Assembly (NCBI RefSeq): GCF_003259195.1
Contig: NZ_QJPK01000001.1
Location: 372,001-436,000 of the forward strand
From: Paracoccus sediminilitoris
GTDB lineage: Bacteria; Pseudomonadota; Alphaproteobacteria; Rhodobacterales; Rhodobacteraceae
Reading direction: 5' to 3'
Length of the DNA stretch: 64,000 nucleotides
The notes under the pieces are model-generated. The model saw nothing but the letters and a program-made list of their open reading frames with translations. It was not told where the DNA came from and made no database searches. The position numbers and the translations under genes are program-made. Positions within the stretch are counted from its first letter, which is position 1. Each line of letters starts with the position of its first letter. This document shows, piece by piece, positions 46,645 to 59,824 of the stretch.

Positions 46645-47565
46645 TCAGTCCTTCTTGCCGTCGTTGTCGTCCTGCGCCTGTTTTTCCTGCGACCGGACGC
46701 CCGCCGGTTCACGATCCGAAACCGGTCGTGCGGCCGAACTGGCTTGCGCTTCCTGTTCCGTGACGCCGGTTTTGTCGGCAGGCTGACCATCGGCGGGACG
46801 CGGTTCGTCCTCGGGGGTCATGTCATGGCCCGACTGGTCGTCCACGGCCGCCTTCGGCTGGTCACGGCGCCACTTGGTCAGGACCGGCACCTCGGTTCCG
46901 TCGATGCGCTTCAGCGTTTCGCCCAGATCATTAGCCAGCTGGACGCTGGCATTGTGATCATGGCCACCCTTGGCATCTTCCAAGCTGGTCAGCCCGGTCG
47001 CGGGTTCCGAGGCGAAGCGGCCGGTCTGCGACCCGGGCTGCGGGACCTCTCCGGCCGACATGCGGTCGATCAGGGCCTCCAGGGATGCGGGCGTCAGATC
47101 CTCGTAGTAATCCTTGCCGATCTGGGCCATCGGCGCGTTGGCGCAGGCGCCCAGGCACTCGACCTCTTCCCAGCTGAACTTGCCATCGGCCGACAGCGTG
47201 TGCGGGGTCGGCGCGATCTTGCGCTTGCAGACCTCGATCAGATCCTCAGCGCCGCAGATCATGCAGGTCGTCGTGCCGCAGATCTGGATATTGGCCACGG
47301 TGCCAACCGGTTGCAGCTGGAACATGAAGTAGAAGGTCGCGACCTCCAGCGCCCGGATATAGGCCATGCCCAGAAATTCCGCGACATATTCGATGGCCGG
47401 ACGGGACAGCCATCCTTCCTGTTCCTGCGCACGCCACAGCAGCGGAATGATCGCCGATTGCTGGCGACCTTCCGGGTATTTGGTGATCTGTGCCTGCGCC
47501 CATTCAAGGTTCGCGGGCGTGAAGGTAAAGCTGTCCGGCTGGACGGGGTGAAGGCGGCGCAGCAT
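46645..47565 (-). CDS. nuoE: NADH-quinone oxidoreductase subunit E with C-terminal extension
   Basis: A 306-residue subunit of the NADH module. The thioredoxin-like core (about residues 12-180) carries the [2Fe-2S] ligands Cys96, Cys101, Cys137 and Cys141 ([11 protein letters not shown] and [10 protein letters not shown]). The remaining 120 or so residues, from [19 protein letters not shown], are disordered and charged and end [11 protein letters not shown]. Standard NuoE stops near residue 170-240, so this is a long variant. The ATG at 47565 overlaps the nuoD stop. Core function is certain; the tail's role is unknown. Confidence 0.93.
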   Translation of the reverse strand: MLRRLHPVQPDSFTFTPANLEWAQAQITKYPEGRQQSAIIPLLWRAQEQEGWLSRPAIEYVAEFLGMAYIRALEVATFYFMFQLQPVGTVANIQICGTTTCMICGAEDLIEVCKRKIAPTPHTLSADGKFSWEEVECLGACANAPMAQIGKDYYEDLTPASLEALIDRMSAGEVPQPGSQTGRFASEPATGLTSLEDAKGGHDHNASVQLANDLGETLKRIDGTEVPVLTKWRRDQPKAAVDDQSGHDMTPEDEPRPADGQPADKTGVTEQEAQASSAARPVSDREPAGVRSQEKQAQDDNDGKKD

Positions 47566-48803
47566 CAGCGGTCAACCTCTCCGAACACGATGTCTTGGGT
47601 TGCGATCAGGGCCGGGACGTCGGCCAGCAAATGGCCCTTGGACATCCAGTCCATCGATTGCAGGTGAAGGAAGCCCGGCGCGCGCAGCTTGGCGCGATAG
47701 GGTTTGTTCGACCCGTCGCTGACCAGGTAGACGCCGAATTCGCCCTTGGGTGCCTCGACGGCGGCATAAACCTCGCCGGCAGGGACGCGGAAGCCTTCGG
47801 TGTACAGTTTGAAGTGATGGATCAGGCTTTCCATGTCGCGCTTCATGTCGGCGCGCTTGGGCGGGGTCAGCTTGCCGCGCGCCATCACGTCGCACGCAGG
47901 CTCGGCCCGCAGCTTGGTGATCGCCTGCTTCATGATGCTGGTCGATTCGCGCATCTCCTGCATCCGGCAGAGGAAGCGGTCATAGCAGTCGCCATTGGTG
48001 CCGACCGGGATCTTGAAGTCAAATTCGTCATAGCATTCGTAGGGTTGGCTGCGACGCAGATCCCACGCCATCCCCGAGCCTCGGACCATCACGCCCGAGA
48101 AGCCCCAGTCCAGCGCATCCTGTTCGGACACGATGCCGATATCGACCAGACGCTGCTTGAAGATGCGGTTTTCCGTCAGCAAGGTGTCCAGATCGTCCAG
48201 AACCTTGGGGAATTTCTCGCACCAGGCTTCGATGTCGTTCAGCAGGTCGGGCGGCAGGTCCTGATGGACGCCGCCGGGACGGAAATAGGCCGCGTGCAGA
48301 CGCGCGCCGCACGCCCGTTCATAAAAGATCATCAGGTCTTCGCGGGCCTCGAACCCCCAAAGAGGCGGCGTCAACGCGCCGACGTCCAGCGCACCCGTGG
48401 TCAGGCCCAGCAGGTGGTTCAGGATGCGGCCGATTTCCGAATACAGGACCCGGATCAAACTGGCACGACGCGGCACCACGGTGCCCGTCAGACGCTCGAT
48501 CGCCAGACACCATGCATGCTCCTGATTCATGGGCGACACGTAATCCAGCCGGTCGAAATAGGGCAGGTTCTGCAGGTAGGTGCGGCTTTCCATCAGCTTC
48601 TCGGTGCCGCGATGCAGCAGGCCGATATGCGGGTCGGCGCGTTCCACAACCTCGCCGTCCAGCTCCAGCACCATGCGCAACACGCCGTGGGCGGCCGGAT
48701 GCTGGGGTCCGAAGTTGATGTTAAAGTTGCGGATGCGCTGTTCGCCGGTCAGCAGATCCTGGCTGCCGTCGTCATAGCTGTTGGTCCGGATATCGCCGTC
48801 CAT
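47565..48803 (-). CDS. nuoD: NADH-quinone oxidoreductase subunit D
   Basis: A 412-residue subunit (49-kDa homologue) lining the quinone pocket. It begins with [20 protein letters not shown] near residues 25-44, has the quinone-site region around [20 protein letters not shown], and ends DIVFGEVDR. Family motifs [20 protein letters not shown] and [20 protein letters not shown] are present. The quinone Tyr and His are in the first motifs. Length matches NQO4 of P. denitrificans. It lies four bases after nuoC. Confidence 0.97.
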   Translation of the reverse strand: MDGDIRTNSYDDGSQDLLTGEQRIRNFNINFGPQHPAAHGVLRMVLELDGEVVERADPHIGLLHRGTEKLMESRTYLQNLPYFDRLDYVSPMNQEHAWCLAIERLTGTVVPRRASLIRVLYSEIGRILNHLLGLTTGALDVGALTPPLWGFEAREDLMIFYERACGARLHAAYFRPGGVHQDLPPDLLNDIEAWCEKFPKVLDDLDTLLTENRIFKQRLVDIGIVSEQDALDWGFSGVMVRGSGMAWDLRRSQPYECYDEFDFKIPVGTNGDCYDRFLCRMQEMRESTSIMKQAITKLRAEPACDVMARGKLTPPKRADMKRDMESLIHHFKLYTEGFRVPAGEVYAAVEAPKGEFGVYLVSDGSNKPYRAKLRAPGFLHLQSMDWMSKGHLLADVPALIATQDIVFGEVDR

Positions 48804-48807
48804 GGCC

Positions 48808-49425
48808 TTACCCCTTGGTCTTTTCGTCGCCGGGCAGGACGTATTTCGCGCCCTCCCACGGAGAGAGGAAATCGAACTGGCGGTATTCCTGCACCAGATT
48901 CACAGGTTCATAGATGACACGCTTTTCGGCTTCGTCATAGCGAACCTCGACATAGCCGGTGGTCGGGAAATCCTTGCGCAGCGGATGGCCAGAAAACCCG
49001 TAATCGGTCAGGATGCGACGCATGTCGGGGTGTCCGGTGAACAGGATGCCGAACATGTCGAAGATCTCGCGCTCGAACCAGTTGGCTGAGGGGTGAATCT
49101 TGACCAGCGTCGGCAGCATCTCATCCTCTCGGATGGCCGTCTTCACGCGGATACGGTGGTTTTGGTACATCGACAGGAAATGCCAGACCACGTCGAAACG
49201 CTGCTGGCGTTCAGGGTGGTCGACGGCCGTGATGTCCACCAGCGTCGAGAACCGGCAGCTGCTGTCGCTGCGCAGGAATTCGATCAGGTCCAGGATGCCG
49301 CTGGCCGTGGCCGTCACCGTCAACTCGCCAAAGGCGACCGATGTGTCCAGCACCTCGCCGGGGCGACGCATCTTGATGTGTTCGGCCAGCTGTTCCAGCG
49401 CGTCCATGTCGGGATAGATCGCCAT
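48808..49425 (-). CDS. nuoC: NADH-quinone oxidoreductase subunit C
   Basis: A 205-residue peripheral subunit (30-kDa homologue). The conserved block [20 protein letters not shown] followed by [20 protein letters not shown] lies at about residues 125-165. The C-terminus ends PGDEKTKG. It is separate from nuoD, unlike the E. coli fusion. The ATG at 49425 gives the family start [11 protein letters not shown]; the open frame upstream runs over nuoB. It lies two bases after the nuoB stop. Confidence 0.96.
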   Translation of the reverse strand: MAIYPDMDALEQLAEHIKMRRPGEVLDTSVAFGELTVTATASGILDLIEFLRSDSSCRFSTLVDITAVDHPERQQRFDVVWHFLSMYQNHRIRVKTAIREDEMLPTLVKIHPSANWFEREIFDMFGILFTGHPDMRRILTDYGFSGHPLRKDFPTTGYVEVRYDEAEKRVIYEPVNLVQEYRQFDFLSPWEGAKYVLPGDEKTKG

Positions 49426-49427
49426 CG

Positions 49428-50317
<890 letters not shown>

Positions 50318-50381
50318 GGGCTTTGATCCCCTTGTCGGTCGCGGGGATCTTGGCTCACCTCGCGACGGGTTGGCTGACTGC

Positions 50382-50410
50382 GGTTTAGACCCGCCAAGCA
50401 CCGGGGTCAA
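50382..50410 (-). promoter_or_regulatory. Sigma70-like promoter of the nuo operon
   Basis: On the minus strand, -35 TTGACC (50410-50405), 17-bp spacer and -10 TAAACC (50387-50382). This gives a leader of about 60 bases before the nuoA GTG. Confidence 0.65.
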
Positions 50411-50500
50411 CGGGCCGGACGTGGCGATGCTGCGGCTAATCGTTGCATTTTTACCCTCAGATCACGGGTCGCGGCAAATGCCGGCAATCTGCTAAGCGAT

Positions 50501-50532
50501 CGGGGCAGGGAAACGCAAGCCCCCCTGCCCCG
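50501..50532 (-). terminator. Hairpin upstream of pyc stop side, between pyc and nuoA
   Basis: A 10-bp stem (50501-50510 CGGGGCAGGG with 50523-50532) and a 12-nt loop, starting nine bases after the pyc stop on the complementary strand. It would end the minus-strand pyc transcript only if it acted downstream; here pyc ends at 50541 and is read leftwards into it. No T tract follows. Confidence 0.45.
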
Positions 50533-50540
50533 GATTGATT

Positions 50541-53500
50541 CTACTCGATTTCGACCAGCAGATCCTTGGCGTCGATCTGCTGTCCCGGTGTGACATGGAC
50601 CGCCTTGATGGTCCCGTCGCGGTCGGCATGCAGGCCGGTTTCCATCTTCATCGCTTCGATCGTCAGCAACAGGTCGCCCTGGCTGACCTTGGCACCCGCC
50701 ACCGCGCCGACCGATGCGACCACGCCCGGCATGGGCGCGCCGACATGGCCCGCATTGGCGGCATCGGCCTTGGGGCGCACGGCGGCGGTGCCGGTGGCCT
50801 TGCGGTTCGGGACGCGAATGCTGCGGGGCTGGCCGTTCAGTTCGAAGAAGACCTTCATCTCGCCCTTCTCGTCGGTCTCGCCCAGGGTCAGCAGGCGGAT
50901 CTCCAGCGTCTTGCCGGGGTCGATCTCGACGCTGATCTCCTGCCCAGGCTCCATCCCGTAGAAGAAGTTGCGGGTCGGCAGGGTGCGGACCGGGCCATAG
51001 GTCTCATGGCGCTGCATGTAATCGGTGAAGACCTTGGGATACATCAGATAGCCGTTCAGATCCTCGTCATCGATGGTCTTACCGTCCAGAATATCCGACA
51101 GTTTGCCGCGCTCGGCCTCCAGGTCGACGGGTTCCAGATGGGCGCCGGGCCGGTCGGTGAAGGGTTTCTCGCCCTTCAGGATCTTGGCCTGGATCGCCTG
51201 CGGCCAGCCGCCGGGAGGTTGGCCCAGATTGCCGCGCATCATGTCGACGACGCTGTCGGGGAAGCTGACGTCGACGGCCGGGTCCGTGACCTGCTGGGGC
51301 GTCAGGTTCTGGGCCACCATCATCAGCGCCATGTCGCCCACCACCTTCGAGGAGGGCGTGACCTTGACGATGTCACCGAACATGCGGTTCACATCGGCAT
51401 AGGCCTGCGCGACCTCATGCCAGCGATCTTCCAGCCCCATCGAACGCGCCTGCGCCTTGAGGTTGGTGAACTGGCCGCCCGGCATCTCGTGCAGATAGAC
51501 CTCGGATGCGGGGGCCTGCAGCCCGCTTTCAAAGGCGGCATAGCTTTCGCGCACCCGTTCCCAGTAATTGCTGATGGCGCGGATATGGCCGATATCAAGG
51601 CCTGTGTCGCGGTCGGTCTGGGCCAGGGCCTCGACCACTGAACCCATGGTGGGCTGGCTGGTATTGCCCGACAGCGCGTCCATCGCGCAATCGACTGCAT
51701 CGACGCCCGCATCAGCCGCGGCCAGGATGGTGGCCCCGCCCATGCCGCTGGTGTCATGGGTGTGGAAATGGATCGGCAGGCCGACCTCCTCCTTCAGGGC
51801 CTTGATCAGCACGCGCGCAGCGGCCGGCTTCAGCAGGCCCGCCATGTCCTTCAGGCCCAGAACATGGGCGCCGGCGGCCTTCAGGTCCTGCGCGGTGCGG
51901 ACATAGTATTGCAGGTCGTATTTGGACCGGTCGGGGTCCAGCATGTTGCCGGTATAGCAGACCGTGCCTTCGCAGATCTTGCCGCTGTCGATCACGGCGT
52001 CCATCGCGACGCGCATGTTCTCGACCCAGTTCAGGCTGTCGAAGACGCGGAAGACGTCCACGCCGGTTTCTGCGGCCTGTTTGACAAAGAACTGCACCAC
52101 GTTGTCGGGATAGTTGGTGTAACCCACCCCGTTGCTGGCCCGCAGCAGCATCTGCGTCATCAGGTTCGGCATCTGCGCGCGGATGTCGCGCAACCGCTGC
52201 CAAGGGCATTCCTGCAGGAAGCGATAGGCCACGTCGAAGGTCGCCCCACCCCAGCATTCCACGCTGAACAGCTGCGGCAGGTTCGCGGCATAGCTGGGCG
52301 CCACCCGGATCATGTCGATCGATCGCATCCGCGTCGCCAGCAGCGACTGGTGACCGTCGCGCATCGTCGTGTCGGTGATCAGCAGCTGTTTTTGCGCGGC
52401 CATCCAGTCGGCCACGGCCTGCGCGCCCTGGCTTTCCAGCATCTGGCGGGTGCCGGGGGCGGGTTCGGCCACGGGCGCGGGGGCCATGGGCTGACGCGCC
52501 TGCGCGGGCGGCAAGGCCCGGCCCGTCGTCTCGGGGTGCCCGTTCACGCTGATATCGGCCAGATAGGTCAGGATGCGGGTCGCGCGGTCCTGACGCTTCT
52601 TGAAGGTGAACAGGTCATCGGTCGTGTCGATGAACTTGGTGGTATAGGTGTCATCCAGAAAGGTCGGGTGCTTCAGCAGGTTGATGACGAAATCAATGTT
52701 CGTGCTGACGCCCCGCACCCGGAACTCGCGCAGCGCGCGGTCCATGCGCTTGATCGCCTGGTCGGGGGTCTGCGCCCAGGCCGTTACCTTGACCAGCAGC
52801 GAATCGTAGTACCGCGTGATGACCCCGCCGGAATAGGCCGTGCCGCCGTCCAGGCGAATGCCCATGCCGGTCGCTGACCGATAGGCGGTGATGCGGCCGT
52901 AATCGGGGATGAAGTTGTTCTGCGGGTCTTCGGTCGTGACGCGGCACTGCAAGGCGTGGCCCGACAGGGTGATCTGATCCTGACTGTCATGACCTGTGGC
53001 CGCGGCCAGCGTCGCACCTTCGGCGATCTTGATCTGGCTTTGGACGATGTCGATGCCGGTGACCTCTTCGGTCACGGTATGTTCGACCTGGACGCGGGGG
53101 TTCACTTCGATGAAGTAGAACTGCTGGCTGTCCATATCCATCAGGAATTCGACGGTGCCGGCATTCTGGTATCCGACCGCCTGGCCGATCTTCAGCGCCA
53201 GGCCGCAGACCTCGGCGCGCTGCCCCTCGGTCAGATAGGGCGCGGGGGCGCGTTCGACGACCTTCTGGTTGCGGCGCTGCACGGTGCAGTCGCGTTCGAA
53301 CAGGTGATAGAGACCCCCGTGCGTGTCGCCCAGCAGCTGAACCTCGACATGGCGGGCACGCAGGATCATCTTTTCCAGATAACCCTCGCCATTGCCAAAG
53401 GCGGCCTCGGCCTCGCGGCGGCCCTCGCGGACCTTCTCGACCAGCTCGGATTCGCTGTTGATCGGGCGCATGCCCCTGCCGCCGCCGCCCCAGCTGGCCT

Positions 53501-53975
53501 TCAGCATCAGCGGATAGCCGACATCCGCCGCTTCCTTCTTGATGGCGTCGAAATCCTCGCCCAGCACTTCGGTCGCGGGAATGACCGGCACGCCCGCCTC
53601 GATCGCCACGCGACGCGCGCTGGCCTTGTCGCCAAGCGCGCGCATCGTGTCGGCGCGCGGGCCGATGAAGGTGATGCCGGCCTCGAAGCAGGCATCGACG
53701 AATTCGGGATTTTCCGACAAGAGGCCGTATCCAGGATGGATTGCGTCGGCGCCCGACAGCTTGGCCACGCGGATGATCTCGGGGATGGACAGATAGGCCG
53801 CCACCGGCCCCAGACCCTCGCCGATGCGATAGGCCTCATCCGCCTTGAAGCGGTGCAGACCCAGCTTGTCCTCCTCGGCATAGACCGCAACCGTCCGTTT
53901 CCCCAGTTCGTTCGCGGCGCGCATCACGCGGATGGCGATCTCTCCGCGGTTCGCGACAAGTATCTTATTGAACAT
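50541..53975 (-). CDS. pyc: Pyruvate carboxylase
   Basis: A 1144-residue biotin enzyme carboxylating pyruvate to oxaloacetate with ATP and bicarbonate. The biotin carboxylase domain begins MFNKILVANRGEIAIRV and contains KASWGGGGRGM near residues 160-175. The carboxyltransferase domain (about 540-820) starts near DTTMRDGHQSLLATRMRSID and has HFHTHDTSGMGGATILAA. A linker/tetramerisation part follows, and the C-terminal biotin domain has the target Lys at about 1110 in EAMKMETG. The ATG at 53975 has GAGGGGG upstream. Biotinylation is by BirA encoded at 32 kb. It is divergent from uvrA. Confidence 0.97.
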   Translation of the reverse strand: MFNKILVANRGEIAIRVMRAANELGKRTVAVYAEEDKLGLHRFKADEAYRIGEGLGPVAAYLSIPEIIRVAKLSGADAIHPGYGLLSENPEFVDACFEAGITFIGPRADTMRALGDKASARRVAIEAGVPVIPATEVLGEDFDAIKKEAADVGYPLMLKASWGGGGRGMRPINSESELVEKVREGRREAEAAFGNGEGYLEKMILRARHVEVQLLGDTHGGLYHLFERDCTVQRRNQKVVERAPAPYLTEGQRAEVCGLALKIGQAVGYQNAGTVEFLMDMDSQQFYFIEVNPRVQVEHTVTEEVTGIDIVQSQIKIAEGATLAAATGHDSQDQITLSGHALQCRVTTEDPQNNFIPDYGRITAYRSATGMGIRLDGGTAYSGGVITRYYDSLLVKVTAWAQTPDQAIKRMDRALREFRVRGVSTNIDFVINLLKHPTFLDDTYTTKFIDTTDDLFTFKKRQDRATRILTYLADISVNGHPETTGRALPPAQARQPMAPAPVAEPAPGTRQMLESQGAQAVADWMAAQKQLLITDTTMRDGHQSLLATRMRSIDMIRVAPSYAANLPQLFSVECWGGATFDVAYRFLQECPWQRLRDIRAQMPNLMTQMLLRASNGVGYTNYPDNVVQFFVKQAAETGVDVFRVFDSLNWVENMRVAMDAVIDSGKICEGTVCYTGNMLDPDRSKYDLQYYVRTAQDLKAAGAHVLGLKDMAGLLKPAAARVLIKALKEEVGLPIHFHTHDTSGMGGATILAAADAGVDAVDCAMDALSGNTSQPTMGSVVEALAQTDRDTGLDIGHIRAISNYWERVRESYAAFESGLQAPASEVYLHEMPGGQFTNLKAQARSMGLEDRWHEVAQAYADVNRMFGDIVKVTPSSKVVGDMALMMVAQNLTPQQVTDPAVDVSFPDSVVDMMRGNLGQPPGGWPQAIQAKILKGEKPFTDRPGAHLEPVDLEAERGKLSDILDGKTIDDEDLNGYLMYPKVFTDYMQRHETYGPVRTLPTRNFFYGMEPGQEISVEIDPGKTLEIRLLTLGETDEKGEMKVFFELNGQPRSIRVPNRKATGTAAVRPKADAANAGHVGAPMPGVVASVGAVAGAKVSQGDLLLTIEAMKMETGLHADRDGTIKAVHVTPGQQIDAKDLLVEIE

Positions 53976-54130
53976 GCGAAAGCCCCCTCTGTCGATTTGC
54001 CAGCATCCTAGCGGCGCTGCGCTGCAGCGCAAGTGTTAGCGTTAACTGCGGCAGTGCCGCGCCCCATCCGGCGCCATGATTGATATAGGCGGAAAAGAAT
54101 TGCCAGCGTCGGTTGATATGGGCGATGGAT

Positions 54131-54145
54131 GTTCTCAGATTGTTC
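54131..54145 (+). promoter_or_regulatory. LexA (SOS) box upstream of uvrA
   Basis: GTTC-TCAGATT-GTTC, an exact match to the alphaproteobacterial LexA consensus GTTC-N7-GTTC, 66 bases before the uvrA ATG. The downstream GTTC also starts an inverted repeat GTTC-N7-GAAC at 54142-54156. Confidence 0.85.
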
Positions 54146-54210
54146 GCAAAGTGAACTTGCTTTACGGCTGTGCATTCCTATCTGACACGCTTGGGCATCA
54201 GGGACACCGC

Positions 54211-57065
<2,855 letters not shown>

Positions 57066-57069
<4 letters not shown>

Positions 57070-57434
57070 CCCCGGTCACTTGGCAGCGCATCGAGGGCGC
57101 GCTGATCGTCCTGGGCGCGCTGCCCCTGGCGGTGATGACCCAGGACGGCTGGCCCATCTGGGTCTGGCCGCTGGCATTGCTGGCCCCCGATCTGGGGGCA
57201 CTGGGCTATCTGGCGGGACCACGCGTCGGGGCAGCGACCTATAACCTGACGCATCTTTACGGAGCGGGGTTGCTGCTGGCCCTTTTGGGGTTGGTGGCGG
57301 GATTGCCGGTGTTGATAGCCTGCGGGGCCTTGTGGCTGGTGCATGTGGGTGCCGATCGCGCCTTAGGGTTCGGGCTGAAGCATGACAGCGCCTTTCGCGA
57401 CACGCATCTTGGCCGCATCGGGTCGCGAAACTGA
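57066..57434 (+). CDS. DUF4260-like small membrane protein
   Basis: A 122-residue protein with four hydrophobic segments (for example [80 protein letters not shown]) and the closing motif [16 protein letters not shown]. It matches the DUF4260 family as I remember it. Its ATG overlaps the uvrA stop in ATGA, so translation is coupled to an SOS gene. Function unknown. Confidence 0.8.
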
Positions 57435-57463
57435 AAAAATTGCGGCGAACCTGTTTTTTCCCC

Positions 57464-57492
57464 TTGCAGCCCATCGTCCCTTTCCGTAAATC
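57464..57492 (+). promoter_or_regulatory. Promoter of tRNA-Gly, first copy
   Basis: -35 TTGCAG (57464-57469), 17-bp spacer, -10 TAAATC (57487-57492), 49 bases before the tRNA 5' end. Confidence 0.65.
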
Positions 57493-57540
57493 ACCGCTTA
57501 CCGAAGGCGGACCGGTCAAACGGATCGCAGACGGAACGGA

Positions 57541-57615
57541 GCGGGCGTAGCTCAGGGGTAGAGCATAACCTTGCCAAGGTTAGGGTCGGGCGTTCGAATC
57601 GCCTCGCCCGCTCCA
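57541..57615 (+). tRNA. glyV: tRNA-Gly (GCC), first copy
   Basis: A cloverleaf of 75 bases with encoded CCA. The acceptor stem is GCGGGCG with CGCCCGC, the D arm holds GGGGTAGAGC, the anticodon loop is TTGCCAA giving anticodon GCC, and the T arm has GTTCGAATC. Confidence 0.95.
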
Positions 57616-57622
57616 AATCGCA

Positions 57623-57650
57623 AAAAGCCGGATCGCAAGATCCGGCTTTT
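57623..57650 (+). terminator. Terminator of the first tRNA-Gly
   Basis: A perfect 12-bp stem AAAAGCCGGATC/GATCCGGCTTTT with GCAA loop and a T tail. Confidence 0.88.
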
Positions 57651-57720
57651 GTCATTTTCGGGCTTGGTTCGGACCCGAAAAAAATTCCCGGTTATCGGCA
57701 GATTCCTAACTTTCTCCCTC

Positions 57721-57749
57721 TTGCAGGCCGCCGCCGCTTTTCGTAAATC
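57721..57749 (+). promoter_or_regulatory. Promoter of tRNA-Gly, second copy
   Basis: -35 TTGCAG (57721-57726), 17-bp spacer, -10 TAAATC (57744-57749); the same hexamers as the first copy, with an unrelated spacer sequence. Confidence 0.65.
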
Positions 57750-57796
57750 ACCGCTACCGAACGCGGACCGGTCAAACGGATCGCAGACGGAACGGA

Positions 57797-57871
57797 GCGG
57801 GCGTAGCTCAGGGGTAGAGCATAACCTTGCCAAGGTTAGGGTCGGGCGTTCGAATCGCCTCGCCCGCTCCA
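57797..57871 (+). tRNA. glyV: tRNA-Gly (GCC), second copy
   Basis: Identical in all 75 positions to the first copy, anticodon GCC, CCA encoded. Confidence 0.95.
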
Positions 57872-57878
57872 GATTGCA

Positions 57879-57906
57879 AAAAGCCGGATCGCAAGATCCG
57901 GCTTTT
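57879..57906 (+). terminator. Terminator of the second tRNA-Gly
   Basis: Same 12-bp stem and GCAA loop as after the first copy, ending in TTTT. Confidence 0.88.
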
Positions 57907-58152
57907 GTCGTTCCAAAGGCATTTTTGTTCCGGCAAGGCGGTGGCAGCCAGATGGCCGTCATGCCCTCTGCACAGCCCGGCGCGGGCCTTTTGCGGAAAC
58001 GCCGATGTCCACCCCCTGCACTGTTGCGGAACGTGGCGTCAGAAACGGCGCGCCGCGGGTGGCCATTCCGTGATGCCGCGGTGCGGCACTTGCTTGCCCC
58101 AGCCCCGGAAGCTAGGTTGCGCGTCACGATTTCTTTGGGGGGACAGCCACAG

Positions 58153-58998
58153 ATGCAAATCTGCCGCAGCACGCAGGACATGCGCGACTGGCGCAAGGAT
58201 GCCGGATGGGTGGCGCTAGTCCCGACGATGGGCGCGTTGCATGAAGGGCACCTGTCGCTGGTGGCCCATGCCCGCGACTGGCTGGACGGCCATGGCGGCG
58301 GACGGGTGGTGACCTCGATCTTCGTGAACCCGACCCAGTTCGGCCCGAACGAGGATCTGGCGAAATACCCGCGCGACGAGGATGGTGACATCGCCCTGCT
58401 GCGCGGCGCCGGTTGCGACGCGGTCTTTCTGCCGCAGGTCGCCGACATCTATCGCCCCGGCGCCCAGACCCATGTCGAGGTCGCACAGTTGGGCGGCATG
58501 CTGATGGGCCAGTTGCGTCCCGGCCATTTCCGGGGCGTGGCGACGGTGGTGACCAAGCTGTTCAACATCGTCCAGCCCCAGGCGGCGGCCTTTGGCGAAA
58601 AGGATTACCAGCAGCTTACCCTTATCCGCCAGATGGTCGCGGATCTGGACATTCCGGTTCGGATCCTGCCCGTCCCCACCATGCGCGAGGCTGACGGCCT
58701 TGCCATGTCGTCGCGCAACCGCCGCCTGACCCCGCAGGACCGCGCTGCCGCCAGCGTTCTGGCGCGCGGGCTGGACCGCGCGCAGGCACAGATCGCCGCC
58801 GGTGACGACCTGGCGTCGGTTCAGGACGCGCTGCGGGCCGTGCTGGCATCCGAACCGCGCGCCGATATCCAATCCATCGACATCCGCGACGCGGCCGACC
58901 TGTCCCCGGTCACCGCGATCACCCACCCGGTGGTCATCCTGCTGGCCGTCCGCTTCGGCGACGTCCTGCTGATCGACCAGCGCGTCGCCCATCCCTGA
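58153..58998 (+). CDS. panC: Pantothenate synthetase
   Basis: A 281-residue ligase joining pantoate and beta-alanine with ATP, the last step of pantothenate synthesis. The ATP-binding motif [18 protein letters not shown] is near residues 22-39, [20 protein letters not shown] near 55-75, GEKDYQQL near 145 and MSSRNRRL near 183. The ATG at 58153 is preceded by a weak GGGGGGAC; the open frame upstream reads through both tRNA genes and is not coding. It is followed 13 bases later by panB, forming a two-gene operon. Confidence 0.96.
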   Translation: MQICRSTQDMRDWRKDAGWVALVPTMGALHEGHLSLVAHARDWLDGHGGGRVVTSIFVNPTQFGPNEDLAKYPRDEDGDIALLRGAGCDAVFLPQVADIYRPGAQTHVEVAQLGGMLMGQLRPGHFRGVATVVTKLFNIVQPQAAAFGEKDYQQLTLIRQMVADLDIPVRILPVPTMREADGLAMSSRNRRLTPQDRAAASVLARGLDRAQAQIAAGDDLASVQDALRAVLASEPRADIQSIDIRDAADLSPVTAITHPVVILLAVRFGDVLLIDQRVAHP

Positions 58999-59011
58999 CA
59001 GGAGGCTGCCC

Positions 59012-59821
59012 ATGTCCGCCCAGGCCCCGATCCGGCGCATCACCGTTCCCCAGATCGCCGACCGCAAGGGCGGCACGCCCATCGTGTCGCTGACCGCCTA
59101 TACCGCGCCGATGGCCGCGATGGTGGACGCGCATTGCGATGTCATCCTTGTCGGCGACAGCCTGGGCATGGTGATCCACGGGATGCCGTCGACCATCGGC
59201 GTGACCCCCGAGATGATGATCCTGCACGGCCAGGCGGTGATGCGCGGATCGCAGAGGGCGCTGGTGGTCATCGACATGCCCTTCGGCAGCTATGAGGAAA
59301 GCCCCCAGCAGGCCTTTCGCAACGCGGCCCGGATCATGGGCGAAACCGGCTGCGGCGCCGTCAAGCTGGAGGGGGGCAGCCGCATGGCCCCGACCATCGC
59401 CTTTCTGGTCGAACGCGGCATTCCCGTCATGGGCCATGTCGGCCTGACCCCGCAATCGACCCATGTCATGGGCGGCTTCAAGACCCAAGGCCGCGACGAA
59501 GCCACTTGGGCCGCCCATATCCAGGACGCCGTCGACGTGGCCGATGCCGGTGCCTTTGCCGTCGTGGTCGAAGGCGTGATGGAGCCCCTGGCCGACCGGA
59601 TCACCGACAGCATCACCGTGCCCACCATCGGCATCGGCGCCTCGGCGCGCTGCGACGGGCAGATCCTGGTGCTGGACGACATGCTGGGCCTGTCGGGCCG
59701 CGTGCCGCGTTTTGTCCGGAAATTCGGCGATCTGGGCCAGCGGGCCGAAGACGCCATCGCCGACTATGCGGCGGCCGTCCGCGACCGCAGCTTTCCGGGC
59801 GACGGACAGGTCTATCGCTGA
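59012..59821 (+). CDS. panB: 3-methyl-2-oxobutanoate hydroxymethyltransferase
   Basis: A 269-residue (beta/alpha)8 enzyme making ketopantoate from 3-methyl-2-oxobutanoate and methylene-tetrahydrofolate. [20 protein letters not shown] and [13 protein letters not shown] carry the metal-binding Asp residues, and CGAVKLEGG and [11 protein letters not shown] follow. The catalytic Glu is in [16 protein letters not shown] near residue 190. The ATG has CAGGAGGC upstream at ideal spacing. Together with panC and coaX it covers the route from valine precursors toward coenzyme A. Confidence 0.96.
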   Translation: MSAQAPIRRITVPQIADRKGGTPIVSLTAYTAPMAAMVDAHCDVILVGDSLGMVIHGMPSTIGVTPEMMILHGQAVMRGSQRALVVIDMPFGSYEESPQQAFRNAARIMGETGCGAVKLEGGSRMAPTIAFLVERGIPVMGHVGLTPQSTHVMGGFKTQGRDEATWAAHIQDAVDVADAGAFAVVVEGVMEPLADRITDSITVPTIGIGASARCDGQILVLDDMLGLSGRVPRFVRKFGDLGQRAEDAIADYAAAVRDRSFPGDGQVYR

Positions 59822-59824
59822 TCC

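Larger units (their letters stand above)
57485..57653 (+). repeat. Tandem duplication unit with tRNA-Gly, first copy
   Basis: A unit of about 169 bases, from the -10 element (CGTAAATC) through leader, tRNA and terminator, is repeated at 57742-57909. The leader differs by one indel and one substitution, the tRNA is identical, and the terminator stem is identical. Confidence 0.85.
57742..57909 (+). repeat. Tandem duplication unit with tRNA-Gly, second copy
   Basis: Second copy of the unit at 57485-57653. The start of homology at the -10 element and the end after GTC following the terminator are sharp. Confidence 0.85.

Noticed and set aside
57571..58152. Extended panC frame through the tRNA region
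   Set aside because: The open frame upstream of 58153 covers both tRNA-Gly genes and terminators; the family start is at 58153.
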